A stretch of DNA of 64,000 nt, taken from positions 71,313-135,312 of the forward strand of contig CAJOEH010000006.1 of NCBI GenBank assembly GCA_905233385.1. Reading direction: 5' to 3'. This DNA comes from an uncultured Oscillospiraceae bacterium (GTDB lineage: Bacteria; Bacillota; Clostridia; Oscillospirales; Oscillospiraceae). Numbering within the stretch: the stretch's first letter is position 1; every line of letters begins with the position of its first letter. The notes below the pieces were generated by a model. The model saw nothing but the letters and a program-made list of their open reading frames with translations. It was not told where the DNA came from and did no database searches. Below are positions 37,077-47,052 of the stretch, piece after piece. The position numbers were made by a program, and so were the translations under genes.

Positions 37077-37841
37077 CTAATAGTTCACCAATTTCGAATT
37101 ATGATACTCTATCATTTCTTTTGAAGGAAGAAACTTGCCGGGAAGAGCAATGCGCTTGCCCTCATACTTTTCAAAAAAGTCATAAAACACGTCGGAAGAA
37201 TACTTTTCTTTTGCCGCCTTTGAAATCAGGATATTGTAATCTGTATCAATGGTAAAAATGCCTTCATCAAAGGCTCTGTGGTGCAGGTAGTTGAGGCATA
37301 GTCCGTTTGTGGGGTTGTTCCGTTCGGTTGCCGGATCGCTCGCCGACCAGGATTTGATATGGCTTGCCTGAAGCAGTTTCGGGATGTCGATTCCGGTAAT
37401 ACAGCAGGTGTTATTATATGCTGAAAGAACGGTGCTCCGGAAAAACGCTTGTCCGCGACGAGAAGATCCTCTCGTTTCCACATTAACGCCTTCCGGGATA
37501 ATCAGCTCTGTTTGCTCGTCCGAGGTCAAGAGGATATCGCTTGAAGCAACGGCTCTCTCTGCTTCGTTATACAGACGTTCCATATCCTGATGAAATTCGT
37601 CCCATATCGCTTGATCCAGCTTGCTCCCATGCTGAAGCCCTTTGACGCCGCGGCTGGAGAGTTCGGGGTCGAAACGCCCGAAGTTGCACATCTTCATGGA
37701 AAGAGCAGAGGGGTTTCTTCCCATAGATGCAGCCAGTTTTTGTATTTGGGGGTTTGATTTGCTGATGCGCCCGAATGGGATTTTGCAGTACAATGCGAGC
37801 GCAAGAATTGTTTCTTCTCTTGTCCAATTTCGTCGTTCCAT
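37077..37841 (-). CDS. HNH endonuclease
   Basis: YNNTCCITGIDIPKLLQASHIKSWSASDPATERNNPTNGLCLNYLHHRAFDEGIFTID. Confidence 0.88.
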   Translation of the reverse strand: MERRNWTREETILALALYCKIPFGRISKSNPQIQKLAASMGRNPSALSMKMCNFGRFDPELSSRGVKGLQHGSKLDQAIWDEFHQDMERLYNEAERAVASSDILLTSDEQTELIIPEGVNVETRGSSRRGQAFFRSTVLSAYNNTCCITGIDIPKLLQASHIKSWSASDPATERNNPTNGLCLNYLHHRAFDEGIFTIDTDYNILISKAAKEKYSSDVFYDFFEKYEGKRIALPGKFLPSKEMIEYHNSKLVNY

Positions 37842-37858
37842 GTTTCACCCCATAAAAA

Positions 37859-38293
37859 CTAAAGATTCTGACCGGCCCTAATCTGTTCGGCAAGATGGTT
37901 CAGTGTTTCTTCTGCTGTATCCGCTTTCAACTGACATTCCCAAACCGTTAACACTCTCCAGCCGAGGCCGTTGAGCAGCTTTGCATTCTCTGTATCACGC
38001 TCGGCGTTTTTTTGTATTTTGGGAATCCAGTATTCTGTGTTTGACGAAGGCCAGACAAAACGCGGACAATCGTGTTTGTGCCAAAAGCAACCATTGACAA
38101 AAACAACTGTTTTATACTTTGGGAGCACAATATCCGGCTTGCCGGGCAGATCCTTGGCATTCTTTCTGTACCGAAACCCATTGGAGAATAAATACTTGCG
38201 CACCAGTTCTTCTGGCTTGGTATTTTTGCTTCGGATGCGTGACATATTCATGCTGCGAATCTCTTTTGAATGGTTATCTGCCATAGAAATCAC
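37859..38293 (-). CDS. vsr: Very-short-patch repair (Vsr) endonuclease
   Basis: MSRIRSKNTKPEELVRKYLFSNGFRYRKNAKDLPGKPDIVLPKYKTVVFVNGCFWHKHDC. Confidence 0.95.
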   Translation of the reverse strand: MISMADNHSKEIRSMNMSRIRSKNTKPEELVRKYLFSNGFRYRKNAKDLPGKPDIVLPKYKTVVFVNGCFWHKHDCPRFVWPSSNTEYWIPKIQKNAERDTENAKLLNGLGWRVLTVWECQLKADTAEETLNHLAEQIRAGQNL

Positions 38294-39228
38294 CCCAAGA
38301 GAAGCCCGATTCTCTCCGCAATTCTTCTAACAACAGGGACACAAACTGAATTGCCGATCTGTTTATATGCGTCGTCAAGTGAAATGGTATTCGGGAAAAA
38401 GAAACTTTGCGGGAAACCTTGAAAATCAAGGCATTCCCGCAGTGTCAGCTTCCGTATTCCGAAATCATCCCAAACTATGGGAACTCGATCAGGATACGTG
38501 CCCATATTTGCTGTCAGCGTCGGACACATGCGGTTTTTCGTTAAGCGCACTTCATTATCTGTTGGGCGATATATTGCTGACTTGTCAAACATTTTGCCTG
38601 CAAAATAGGAAAACAAATCATTTCCGTTATAATAATAGATTTCATTCTGCCGCACATCTCTGTGAATGATATCCGATGACTGTACGGTCAAAGCAATCGG
38701 CTCAGGATGGCTGTAACCTTTGCTTACGCTGTCGTGAACAGCGGTTATGTAAATACGCTTTCTTATATGAGGAAGATTACCATATTCATTGGCATACATC
38801 ACTTTGTAATAAACCACATAACCGAACTGCGCTAAAGAGTTGAATATAACGAGAAATGTTCTTCCGTTGTCGTGCTCAACAAGATTTGCAACATTTTCAA
38901 GGAATACCACTTTGGGACGCTTCGCATCGACAATTCTTGTGATCTCAAAGAACAGATTGCCTCGCTTGTCGCCAAACCCTTTCTGCTTTCCTGCTATGGA
39001 GAAAGGCTGACATGGGAATCCGGCTGCCAGAACATCAAAATCAGGGATATCGTCAGCCTTGACTTTACGAATATCCTTTTCGACAAGCTGCTTCTCGCCA
39101 AAGTTGCGGCGATATGTTTCGCAGGCGGCGGCATCTTTTTCGTTAGCCCAAACGATATCGAACCCGGCTTGTGAAAAGGCAAGATCAATTCCGCCGATAC
39201 CTGCAAAAAGACTGCATACACTCAGCAT
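38290..39228 (-). CDS. DNA (cytosine-5) methyltransferase
   Basis: SLFAGIGGIDLAFSQAGFDIVWANE, AAGFPCQPFSIAGKQKG, VFLENVANLV, QIGNSVCVPV. Confidence 0.95.
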   Translation of the reverse strand: MLSVCSLFAGIGGIDLAFSQAGFDIVWANEKDAAACETYRRNFGEKQLVEKDIRKVKADDIPDFDVLAAGFPCQPFSIAGKQKGFGDKRGNLFFEITRIVDAKRPKVVFLENVANLVEHDNGRTFLVIFNSLAQFGYVVYYKVMYANEYGNLPHIRKRIYITAVHDSVSKGYSHPEPIALTVQSSDIIHRDVRQNEIYYYNGNDLFSYFAGKMFDKSAIYRPTDNEVRLTKNRMCPTLTANMGTYPDRVPIVWDDFGIRKLTLRECLDFQGFPQSFFFPNTISLDDAYKQIGNSVCVPVVRRIAERIGLLLG

Positions 39229-39638
39229 CAAACCCAAACTCGCTCAATAACTATATCTGTTGGGCTTGTCCAAGTAACCCGAACAACAGTTCCGACTTCT
39301 GCTGCAATAGAATCATACCAGGTCTTTAATGCGCGCAGATTTTTGTTTACTGAAAACTGTTTGGCGAAAATATCTCCTTTTTTAGAACTGCCTTGTGCTT
39401 TAAATACTGCTGCAAATGATCCATCCTTTGACGTACAGTTAAAAATATTCTGCCCCAAAATATCCATTCCGCCGGTAGCATTTGAATTGAAAATTTGAAA
39501 ACTGGTTGCTGCGGTTCTGGGAATTGGCAAATATCTTTCTCCTTCAATGTGGGGGCGTGTGTCCGTATATCGATGCGTTCCCCAACCCAAATGTGAAGCT
39601 TTCAATTCTACGGTGTACGTATCACCTGTATTCGCCAT
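39228..39638 (-). CDS. Small uncharacterised protein within the R-M cluster
   Basis: 136-aa ORF MANTGDTYTVELKASHLGWGTHRYTDTRPHIEGERYLPIPRTAATSFQIFNSN...; abuts flanking R-M genes on the same strand. Confidence 0.7.
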   Translation of the reverse strand: MANTGDTYTVELKASHLGWGTHRYTDTRPHIEGERYLPIPRTAATSFQIFNSNATGGMDILGQNIFNCTSKDGSFAAVFKAQGSSKKGDIFAKQFSVNKNLRALKTWYDSIAAEVGTVVRVTWTSPTDIVIERVWV

Positions 39639-39651
39639 TATTTGTTCTCCT

Positions 39652-41211
39652 TTATATGTCTGATATTCTTACCTTGCGGTTTACGGAAAACAGATTCCTA
39701 ATCTGCGCATGGGAGTAGGGTACACTCTGCTGTTTTTCAACCATCTGGATCACATTAGAAACAGTTACAGCGCTCCCATTGACACCTGTTTCGTTGACAA
39801 TTCTCATCAGCTGACTATCAATATTTGAGCCAAATCCGCCTGCGATATATGAAAAGAAAGACAAGGGAATATGCGCAGGGCAGTAATTGTGAAAGCCCTC
39901 AATATAGTTATGAACCATTCGGTTGTGATGATCATTGCTGATGGTATATTTACTGTATGCTTTGTTATCGATTATACCCGCATATCCTTCAGAATCAGAT
40001 AGGAGCAGTACATCAGGAGTTAATCCTATGGGCCCGACGTGATGCGTTTCAAAGCCGAATACTTCGCGGAAAAGCGTCACAGTTGCCTTTTCAAACTCAG
40101 TAGCTTCATCTCTTCCTTTGAATGCCATGTCGAAATACTCTGTCATAAAGGAGCCGATTGCACCGTGAGGATATAATTTCAACAGAGCCTCTTCGACAAA
40201 GTGGCCATCGAGCCCGGTCTGCTGAACGATCTTGTCGATCAGTTCAGAAGTAATTCTGGTGATTGGTGTTTTAAGTGATTCAGCAACGAAGGCCTGTTTT
40301 ACTTTCTGCTCAGCAATCATTTTGGCGGTGATTGTCTGCGTTTGGGATAGATTGCGGGTGTCTTTTTGATGCTTTGGGTCCAAGCCGTATTTGCGCTGGA
40401 AATACTCATGCTGCTGGGGCCGGTCAATAAATGAAGGAACGACAGAAAGGATATGCCTAATCTCATCAGCCTTTTCTGGGATGACTCGCAGAAGACGATC
40501 TTCTTCGGAGCGCTTAGCAAGCTGTGTGTATTCGAGCCAGTTAATAAATGTATTAGCGATGTCCGTCAAATGACTGAAAGGATGATCTGGATTAACTTTG
40601 CCGGTTTTTGGCGCATATTTTTCGGTAAAGCCTTCTTCTAAAACTCGATCCCCGTAATGTCGGAAAGCAAGCAGCTTGTTGACAACTGCTTCATAACACT
40701 CTTTCGTTTCGTTTTCGGCGTCGGTAATGATGATCTTTGCCAGTTCTTCTTCCGAAAGATGCTCAACACGTTCGTCCATCAGCAATTTCAGCATGAATCT
40801 GAAAGGCCTGATTTTGAAACGTGACGAAACATCGACTCCCCTGCTCAGTGAAAAAGAGGACGGAAACTGATATTTTAATACCTGGCTCTTTAAAACAGCA
40901 ACTGGAGAGTCACCATTCATGATTGCTTCGCCGGCCAGAGTAAGCTTCAGCTGGCCTGTCGATTCTTGAGTGAAAACCAAACCGAGACTTGATATCCAAG
41001 CGAGATATGTTCTTGCGCCGCCGCCTGTTTGATCTCTTCTTTCACCAACACGCTTCAGGCCGGCTTCTTCAAGTGCTTCCTCAAGGGAGAGATGTGTATC
41101 ACGCTGTCCTCGCCATTCCTGGTCCAGTGACATTTCAGCAACAGCGGCAAGGACTTCTGGAACAGAGTTTAGTTTTCTCTTCGGACGTGTAGCCCACCAT
41201 GTATTTATCAT
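39652..41211 (-). CDS. Type II (AlwI/type IIS-like) restriction endonuclease, PD-(D/E)XK
   Basis: MINTWWATRPKRKLNSVPEVLAAVAEMS...; TPDVLLLSDSEGYAGIIDNKAY matches a PD-(D/E)XK-type core; lies between two methyltransferases. Confidence 0.72.
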   Translation of the reverse strand: MINTWWATRPKRKLNSVPEVLAAVAEMSLDQEWRGQRDTHLSLEEALEEAGLKRVGERRDQTGGGARTYLAWISSLGLVFTQESTGQLKLTLAGEAIMNGDSPVAVLKSQVLKYQFPSSFSLSRGVDVSSRFKIRPFRFMLKLLMDERVEHLSEEELAKIIITDAENETKECYEAVVNKLLAFRHYGDRVLEEGFTEKYAPKTGKVNPDHPFSHLTDIANTFINWLEYTQLAKRSEEDRLLRVIPEKADEIRHILSVVPSFIDRPQQHEYFQRKYGLDPKHQKDTRNLSQTQTITAKMIAEQKVKQAFVAESLKTPITRITSELIDKIVQQTGLDGHFVEEALLKLYPHGAIGSFMTEYFDMAFKGRDEATEFEKATVTLFREVFGFETHHVGPIGLTPDVLLLSDSEGYAGIIDNKAYSKYTISNDHHNRMVHNYIEGFHNYCPAHIPLSFFSYIAGGFGSNIDSQLMRIVNETGVNGSAVTVSNVIQMVEKQQSVPYSHAQIRNLFSVNRKVRISDI

Positions 41212-42281
41212 GAATCAGACTCCTCTTTCAGCGAAGGCTCAATGCTCTCATATTCAATGCCTGCAAAGGTTTTTAGAATTGCTTCAAATATGATTTCTGC
41301 GCCCTTGCACGGAACGGCCATACCGATTTGCTTTCGAACTGATTCTTTAGAACCCTCAAAAACAAAGTCATCTGGGAACGTCTGAAGTCTGGCGCGCTCT
41401 CTGTTTGTTAATGCTCTCGGCTCGCTCCAATGGTAGATGTGTGTCCCGCCGCCGCCGGAACCAGTAACGGTATACGCGGGTTTCGCTGGATCAAGCCTTT
41501 TATATATCTGGCTGATTTTTGCACCATGAACATTTAGTTTCAGCTCATCCGGAAGATCGGCGTTAAATGCGTTTTGTCCTGGTTTAATATATTTCAAACG
41601 TTCGACAACAACTGGTGACTGCTTTGTCTGCTCGTTATTAGGTGCATCGGGCAGAATAGGGGGGTTCTCTATTGCATTTCGGCACGAAACATCCGCATTA
41701 ACATATGGCGCATAACTTGGGATTTTGAATTCAAAAGGCAGATCGTTTCTTATTCCAACGATAATGACTCGGTGCCGAGCTTGAGGAACACCATATTTTT
41801 CAAAGCAGTATAGATTTGGATAGATTCTGTAGCCTGCGTCTTTTAAGTCCGCAAGGATCTTCTCAAACGCATTTCCTTCGTTAGCACTTCTGAGACCGCC
41901 GACATTTTCGGCTAAAAACCAATCTGGCTTGTGCGTTTTCAGCACTTGAACGCCATAGGTATACAGCGGGCCATATGTACCGTCAAAGCCCTTTTGTTCT
42001 CCAACAACGGAGAAATCGTTGCAGGGGAAACCAAAAGCCAACGCATCTATTGGGGGCAATGCGGTTAAGTCAAGCTTTCTTACGTCGCCGCAGATAACGC
42101 TTTCGGGATCATTTGGGCAAATGTTTTTGATATATGTCCTGCAGGTATCTGGGTCATAATCATTGGCCCACTGATGAATAATTCTATAGTTATCGGCGGG
42201 TCCAACGACTGCATTCATCGCACCCCAAGCCAAGCCGCCGGGACCGCAGAATAACTCGCCTAATCTAAATCTAACTAACAT
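41208..42281 (-). CDS. DNA (cytosine-5) methyltransferase
   Basis: GELFCGPGGLAWGAMNA, ALAFGFPCNDFSVVGEQKGFDGTYGPL, FLAENVGGLRS, KQIGMAVPCKGAE. Confidence 0.95.
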   Translation of the reverse strand: MLVRFRLGELFCGPGGLAWGAMNAVVGPADNYRIIHQWANDYDPDTCRTYIKNICPNDPESVICGDVRKLDLTALPPIDALAFGFPCNDFSVVGEQKGFDGTYGPLYTYGVQVLKTHKPDWFLAENVGGLRSANEGNAFEKILADLKDAGYRIYPNLYCFEKYGVPQARHRVIIVGIRNDLPFEFKIPSYAPYVNADVSCRNAIENPPILPDAPNNEQTKQSPVVVERLKYIKPGQNAFNADLPDELKLNVHGAKISQIYKRLDPAKPAYTVTGSGGGGTHIYHWSEPRALTNRERARLQTFPDDFVFEGSKESVRKQIGMAVPCKGAEIIFEAILKTFAGIEYESIEPSLKEESDS

Positions 42282-42323
42282 ACTGACACCTCATTCTTCC
42301 GTTTGTCTCTTTATCTTGTTGAT

Positions 42324-42542
42324 TTACATTCCCATGAACAGCTCGCTGAGGGAAACGCCGAGACCGTCGGCGATCTTTTTGATGTTGATAATGGAGATGT
42401 TGCGCCTGCCGGCTTCCACGGAAGCGAAGTAGGTACGATCCATCTCGATCTTCAAGGCGAACTTTTCCTGAGAAAGCCCGGTGCGCTCTTTTCTGAGCTC
42501 TTGTATCCGCTTTCCCAAATCTTTTGTAATCATGGCAAACAT
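42324..42542 (-). CDS. XRE controller (C) protein of the R-M system
   Basis: LGKRIQELRKERTGLSQEKFALKIEMDRTYFASVEAGRRNISIINIKKIADGLGVSLSELF; upstream AGATATCTGTAGATAT-type C-box. Confidence 0.9.
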   Translation of the reverse strand: MFAMITKDLGKRIQELRKERTGLSQEKFALKIEMDRTYFASVEAGRRNISIINIKKIADGLGVSLSELFMGM

Positions 42543-42924
42543 CCTCCGACAAATATCTACAGATATCTAATTAGAATTGTAGCCGTCCACGGGTTATGAT
42601 ACAACGGATTATAAGCAACATGGCGCGTTTATTGATCCACTTTTACACGGAGATCATTTCAACATGGAGGATACTAATTGGCAGAGCAATAATAGACAAC
42701 ACGAAAGTGCTGTGGTATAATAATATTCTATTAATTAGGTTGCTGAATACGGCATAAAACCACAATTCGAGAAATTTGCAATTCTGCATCAAAACGGCAG
42801 AGATATCTTAGAGTAAATAGCAAAACAATACTTGGAAATAAAAAGCGCTCAATTTGCGATATTGCTGCAAAGCGTTGATAGGCGTGCATGATTAATAGGA
42901 CATTTTAGCGTAAGGAGCAATAGA

Positions 42925-43821
42925 ATGAACAGCTTAGTACTTGATCTTCAAAAAGAAGTCATAAAACCGGACTGCGATATTGTGAATGTGTTACGTAAGG
43001 CGCACTTGATAGCGGTTAAACTTGACCTCAAAGAATTTGACAAGTGGATTACCTGTGAACTCTATGGGTATGGGAAAAATGACACCGTTCCAAACTACCG
43101 TGAAGTTATGGGGGAATTAGAGGCGCTCAATCCATACCGTGGTTGGGATGCAGTATTAATTAGGTCTACGCAAACCCAAAATAGTATTTGCAGACGCAAG
43201 ATTCGTATCTCAATTTCCGAAATCAAGGAACTTTATAAAAAGAGCAATAATACAGTAGTTCTTTCGCTGTCAGGAGATCAGCAGGCAGAATTAAACCGTA
43301 TATCTTCTTTCCCATTAGAAACACAGTACAGGATTGAATTTTCAATTACTGCAGTTGGAAATATAATGGAAATGGTTAAGAACACCATTTTGGAATGGAC
43401 GATAAAGCTCGAAGCGGAAGGAATTCTTGGCGAAGAAATGCAGTTTGACGCAACAGAAATAGAAACTGCAAAGAAAATGCCACAAACAATTATCAACTAT
43501 TATGGCAATACTAACGTGATCAATGCGCCAATGGAGCGTTCTGCTGTTATTGCAGGTAATGATAATTCTGTTGAGTTAACAAATGATAGAGCAAAAGACA
43601 TAATTGCAGAGGTTGAAACTTCGTTGAAAGAGGAAGATATTCCCTCCGAGGATCGAGAGAACGCGATGGAAATGTTAGAAGAAATCAAAGTAAAGGTTTC
43701 TGAAAAGAAAAAAGCTCGCGTGATTAAGGCGGCACTTGTGGGGCTAAAAGATTACTTAATCGGCCTTGGTGCCAGCGCAACCGTCGCTCTGATACAAGCA
43801 AAAATGCAGGGCCTTTTATAG
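42925..43821 (+). CDS. AbiTii-domain abortive infection-type protein
   Basis: LVLDLQKEVIKPDCDIVNVLRKAHLIAVKLDLKEFDKWITCELYGY matches the AbiTii N-terminal pattern. Confidence 0.75.
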   Translation: MNSLVLDLQKEVIKPDCDIVNVLRKAHLIAVKLDLKEFDKWITCELYGYGKNDTVPNYREVMGELEALNPYRGWDAVLIRSTQTQNSICRRKIRISISEIKELYKKSNNTVVLSLSGDQQAELNRISSFPLETQYRIEFSITAVGNIMEMVKNTILEWTIKLEAEGILGEEMQFDATEIETAKKMPQTIINYYGNTNVINAPMERSAVIAGNDNSVELTNDRAKDIIAEVETSLKEEDIPSEDRENAMEMLEEIKVKVSEKKKARVIKAALVGLKDYLIGLGASATVALIQAKMQGLL

Positions 43822-44046
43822 GTGCTACTTTCGCACTTTTCGAGAAACGATTCTGAAACAGCCGACTACATATAGCCGCTTAACTGACGACAATGACTTA
43901 TCAAAGAGCCATTAAGACGTCGCTTTATAGCAATAGATAGTTGCCATAAAGCCGATTTATTATGCTAAACGGCTGTAATTACAAGTATCTCTAATTTGGC
44001 AGATGTTACGCTTGCTGAAACTGCAGTATTTATGCAATTGAAAACC

Positions 44047-44084
44047 AAAAACGCGTTATCGGCATTTGCCGATAACGCGTTTTT
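44047..44084. terminator. Hairpin terminator
   Basis: aaaaacgcgttatcggcatttgccgataacgcgttttt. Confidence 0.8.
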
Positions 44085-44156
44085 GATAAGTGTTGATTTC
44101 TTATATCATTAAGTAACATAATAAGAAGCGGGTGCAAAAAGATATTTAATACTCCG

Positions 44157-45302
44157 CTACGTATCCTTCCTGAGAATATCCAGATACTCATCATAGGTAA
44201 AAACGAGCGATTTTCCGGATTTGGCGGAGTATTGCAGGATGCCCTTATCGCGGAGGATCGTAATATAGTTCGCAGTGCCATTTCTGGAAAACCCGAGCGC
44301 AGCGGCTGTTTTGACTGTTTCGATGATCGGGTTTTGCTCAATATAGGTGAACAGATCCAGGATGCGCTGGCGTGAGCGGGTCGGAACATCTGCCAGCTTT
44401 GCTTCGTTCTTCTGGTGCAGCGCATTCAGACGGTCGATGGTTTCCGTTGCATCTTCGGCAGTTTCAGCGATCCCGCGCAGGAAGAATTTTACCCATTGCT
44501 CGTAATTGCCGCTCTTGCGAATCTCGCTCATTCTGTCATAATACTCGATCCGGTTCAACTTAAGATAGCAAGATAGGTACAGCACGGGAGAGGATAAAAC
44601 GTTCGCGCCCATCAGGAACAAGGTGATCAACAGCCTGCCAACACGCCCGTTGCCGTCAAGGAAGGGATGGATCGTTTCAAACTGGTAATGAAGCAGCGCT
44701 GCTTTGATCAGCGGGTCCATCGCGTCGTCGTCATTCATAAATCTTTCAAAGTCCGCCATACACTCGGCCATATCCTGCGGATTGGGCGGAATATAGCGGG
44801 CGTTTTTCAGCGTGCTACCGGGAGGACCGATCCAGTTCTGCGATACACGGAATTCTCCCGGCGTTTTATCACTGCCGCGTACACTGTGCATCAGCACTTC
44901 GTGTGTTTCCCGAATCAGACGGTTGCACAGAGGCAGTTCCTCCAGCCGTCGGATAGCATAATTGATCGCACGGACATAATTCACGACGTCGGAAACATCA
45001 GCGTTTGCGTTCTCGTCGATCTCCGGGTCCAGTACGTCTTCCAGTGTGCATTGCGTTCCTTCGATCTGCGAGGAGACCAGCGCTTCCTTCCGGACGTACA
45101 TGGAGATAAACAGATCCTTATTCGGAATGCGGTCAGATAAGCCGTTGAGCAGCGCCAGTTTCCTGTGCGCATCGACCAGGAGCTGTTGCATCTCGGTATC
45201 GATCTCAATATTCGGCTCCGGTGGCAGCGGCTGTGGATAGAATGAAGTATACTGCAGTTCGCCGCTGAGGTTCTGTACCGTTGTTCCCGCACGATTCTTC
45301 AT
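44157..45302 (-). CDS. Fic-family protein with winged-helix C-terminus
   Basis: HYQFETIHPFLDGNGRVGRLLI (Fic motif); N-terminal SSQIEGTQCTLEDVL inhibitory-type motif. Confidence 0.95.
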   Translation of the reverse strand: MKNRAGTTVQNLSGELQYTSFYPQPLPPEPNIEIDTEMQQLLVDAHRKLALLNGLSDRIPNKDLFISMYVRKEALVSSQIEGTQCTLEDVLDPEIDENANADVSDVVNYVRAINYAIRRLEELPLCNRLIRETHEVLMHSVRGSDKTPGEFRVSQNWIGPPGSTLKNARYIPPNPQDMAECMADFERFMNDDDAMDPLIKAALLHYQFETIHPFLDGNGRVGRLLITLFLMGANVLSSPVLYLSCYLKLNRIEYYDRMSEIRKSGNYEQWVKFFLRGIAETAEDATETIDRLNALHQKNEAKLADVPTRSRQRILDLFTYIEQNPIIETVKTAAALGFSRNGTANYITILRDKGILQYSAKSGKSLVFTYDEYLDILRKDT

Positions 45303-45318
45303 TGCGAAACCTCCAATT

Positions 45319-45427
45319 TGCGTTTTCTGCCGGTAGTATAGCATAGAAAACGCACAAAATCAATAGTTTGTGAGTTTTCCAAAGATAATTGTTTTAGAAA
45401 ACGCAAAAAATCGACAGTTTGTGAGTT
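45319..45427. promoter_or_regulatory. Repeated operator-like sequence upstream of fic
   Basis: tagaaaacgcacaaaatcaatagtttgtgagtt (45344-45376) and tagaaaacgcaaaaaatcgacagtttgtgagtt (45395-45427), 51 bp apart; inverted tgcgttttct at 45319-45328. Confidence 0.65.
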
Positions 45428-46033
45428 CGTCTAAAGCGGACAGAAAAGAGCGTTTCTTTCCGAGGAAAGAAGCGCTCTTTTGGGATATAGAGATAGAAAC
45501 TTGTGATAAATCCGGAGAGCTATCATATCGTCAATGTACTGTTTTTTGCCCCAATGTACTGTTCTTTCAGCTCGCCGCTGATGTGCATTGTCCGGTTGTG
45601 CAGCGGGTTGTTTTCGCCGAGCAGGAGATTTCTCATAAACAATTCAAGGTATCATATTATTAGTGATTAGCAATTGAACGTTGCATATGGTTTGCGTCTG
45701 AATACGGCGCAGAAATAAGCAGCACTAATTTTTCTGGAGAAGATGCGGCTCAAAAATTAGCGTTGCTAATTTTTCGGCAGATGCGGCAGATAGTTTACTT
45801 GAATTCTGATGAATCAGAAATATAACATCACCTTGACAAAAGGGGATAAAAAAGGGGGATAATACGGCGTAAAAAGGCTGGAAAAACGATGCCGGGGTAA
45901 TACTGCCGCTGCCTGCAATCAATGATTACGCGTTTCGGTTGCGTTTCGGCGGCTTCGGCGGTATAATCAGTACAGAACGAACGCTTCGCAGAGGAAAAGC
46001 ATCCCGGCAGATCGGGATTTGTGGTGGCAAAAA

Positions 46034-46954
46034 ATGCAGAAACGAATACGCATAATCACAGGATTTCTTGCTGGTGTAATAGTTATTTCGCTGGCCGCTT
46101 GTTCTGCAAGCAAAGAGGAATCAGTGTTCGACGAGATCAAAGAGAGTCAAGCTGCAAAGATGGAATCATATGAAGCGACGCTGTCTGATCTCCCGGTGTA
46201 CAGTTACACCTGGAGGATGGCAGAAGCCCTCGATGATTCATCTTATGATGAATACATGCATGATGACGGTCAGCGGTTTCATAGTCTTATGTCATTTTCT
46301 GAAAAGTTGCGGTCCTCGGAAGAACTTACATTTACACCTTATACAAGCAATCTAGTGGAGCTGCTCAATCTCACGATTCCGGATCAATGCATGGTAAACT
46401 ACGGAACAGAGTTCGCCGGAGAGTCTGTTTATGAAATAGAGGGCGAACCTGCGGTAGCGGCAGAGGCTGTACAGGTGACAGAAAACTTCTTTGATCTGTT
46501 TCCTTTGCAGGTTGCAGAAGGTCGTGGATTCACCGACGATGATTATGACTACCTGGGTAAAGGGAGGATTCCTGTAATTCTCGGAACGACATACAAAGAA
46601 ACATTTTCAATTGGTGATACGTTTGAAGGATATTACATTTTTGAACGTTTCACCTTTGAAGTAATAGGTTTTGCGGAAGGCGGAAGAGCTTTTTACAGCA
46701 GCGGCGACCGTATGCCTGTATCATACGATCGTTATATCATTATGCCTTTTGCTTCCATTTCCGAAGATTCTGAAATCAGCCGGATCATACTACTGCAGCA
46801 AATCTGTGGATTGATTACAGATGGGGACGGAAGACAGGAAGCGCTGAATCAAGTTAATGAATTGCTCGCAGAAACCGGTCTGAAGGATTGGATTGGTCAA
46901 ATCTATATTACGGACGACAGCTTAAGGACGATTATTCAATATTACTTGAACTAA
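46034..46954 (+). CDS. Lipoprotein
   Basis: MQKRIRIITGFLAGVIVISLAACSASKEE lipobox LAAC; resembles an ABC-permease MacB-like periplasmic core. Confidence 0.7.
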   Translation: MQKRIRIITGFLAGVIVISLAACSASKEESVFDEIKESQAAKMESYEATLSDLPVYSYTWRMAEALDDSSYDEYMHDDGQRFHSLMSFSEKLRSSEELTFTPYTSNLVELLNLTIPDQCMVNYGTEFAGESVYEIEGEPAVAAEAVQVTENFFDLFPLQVAEGRGFTDDDYDYLGKGRIPVILGTTYKETFSIGDTFEGYYIFERFTFEVIGFAEGGRAFYSSGDRMPVSYDRYIIMPFASISEDSEISRIILLQQICGLITDGDGRQEALNQVNELLAETGLKDWIGQIYITDDSLRTIIQYYLN

Positions 46955-47052
46955 CCTTCTCAAACAATCTCGGATGTTTAACAAATTCCGGTTTACAGAG
47001 GCAGGCAAATCATAAACGATCCCGGCAAATCGGGATTGCGGAGGTAAAGAAA

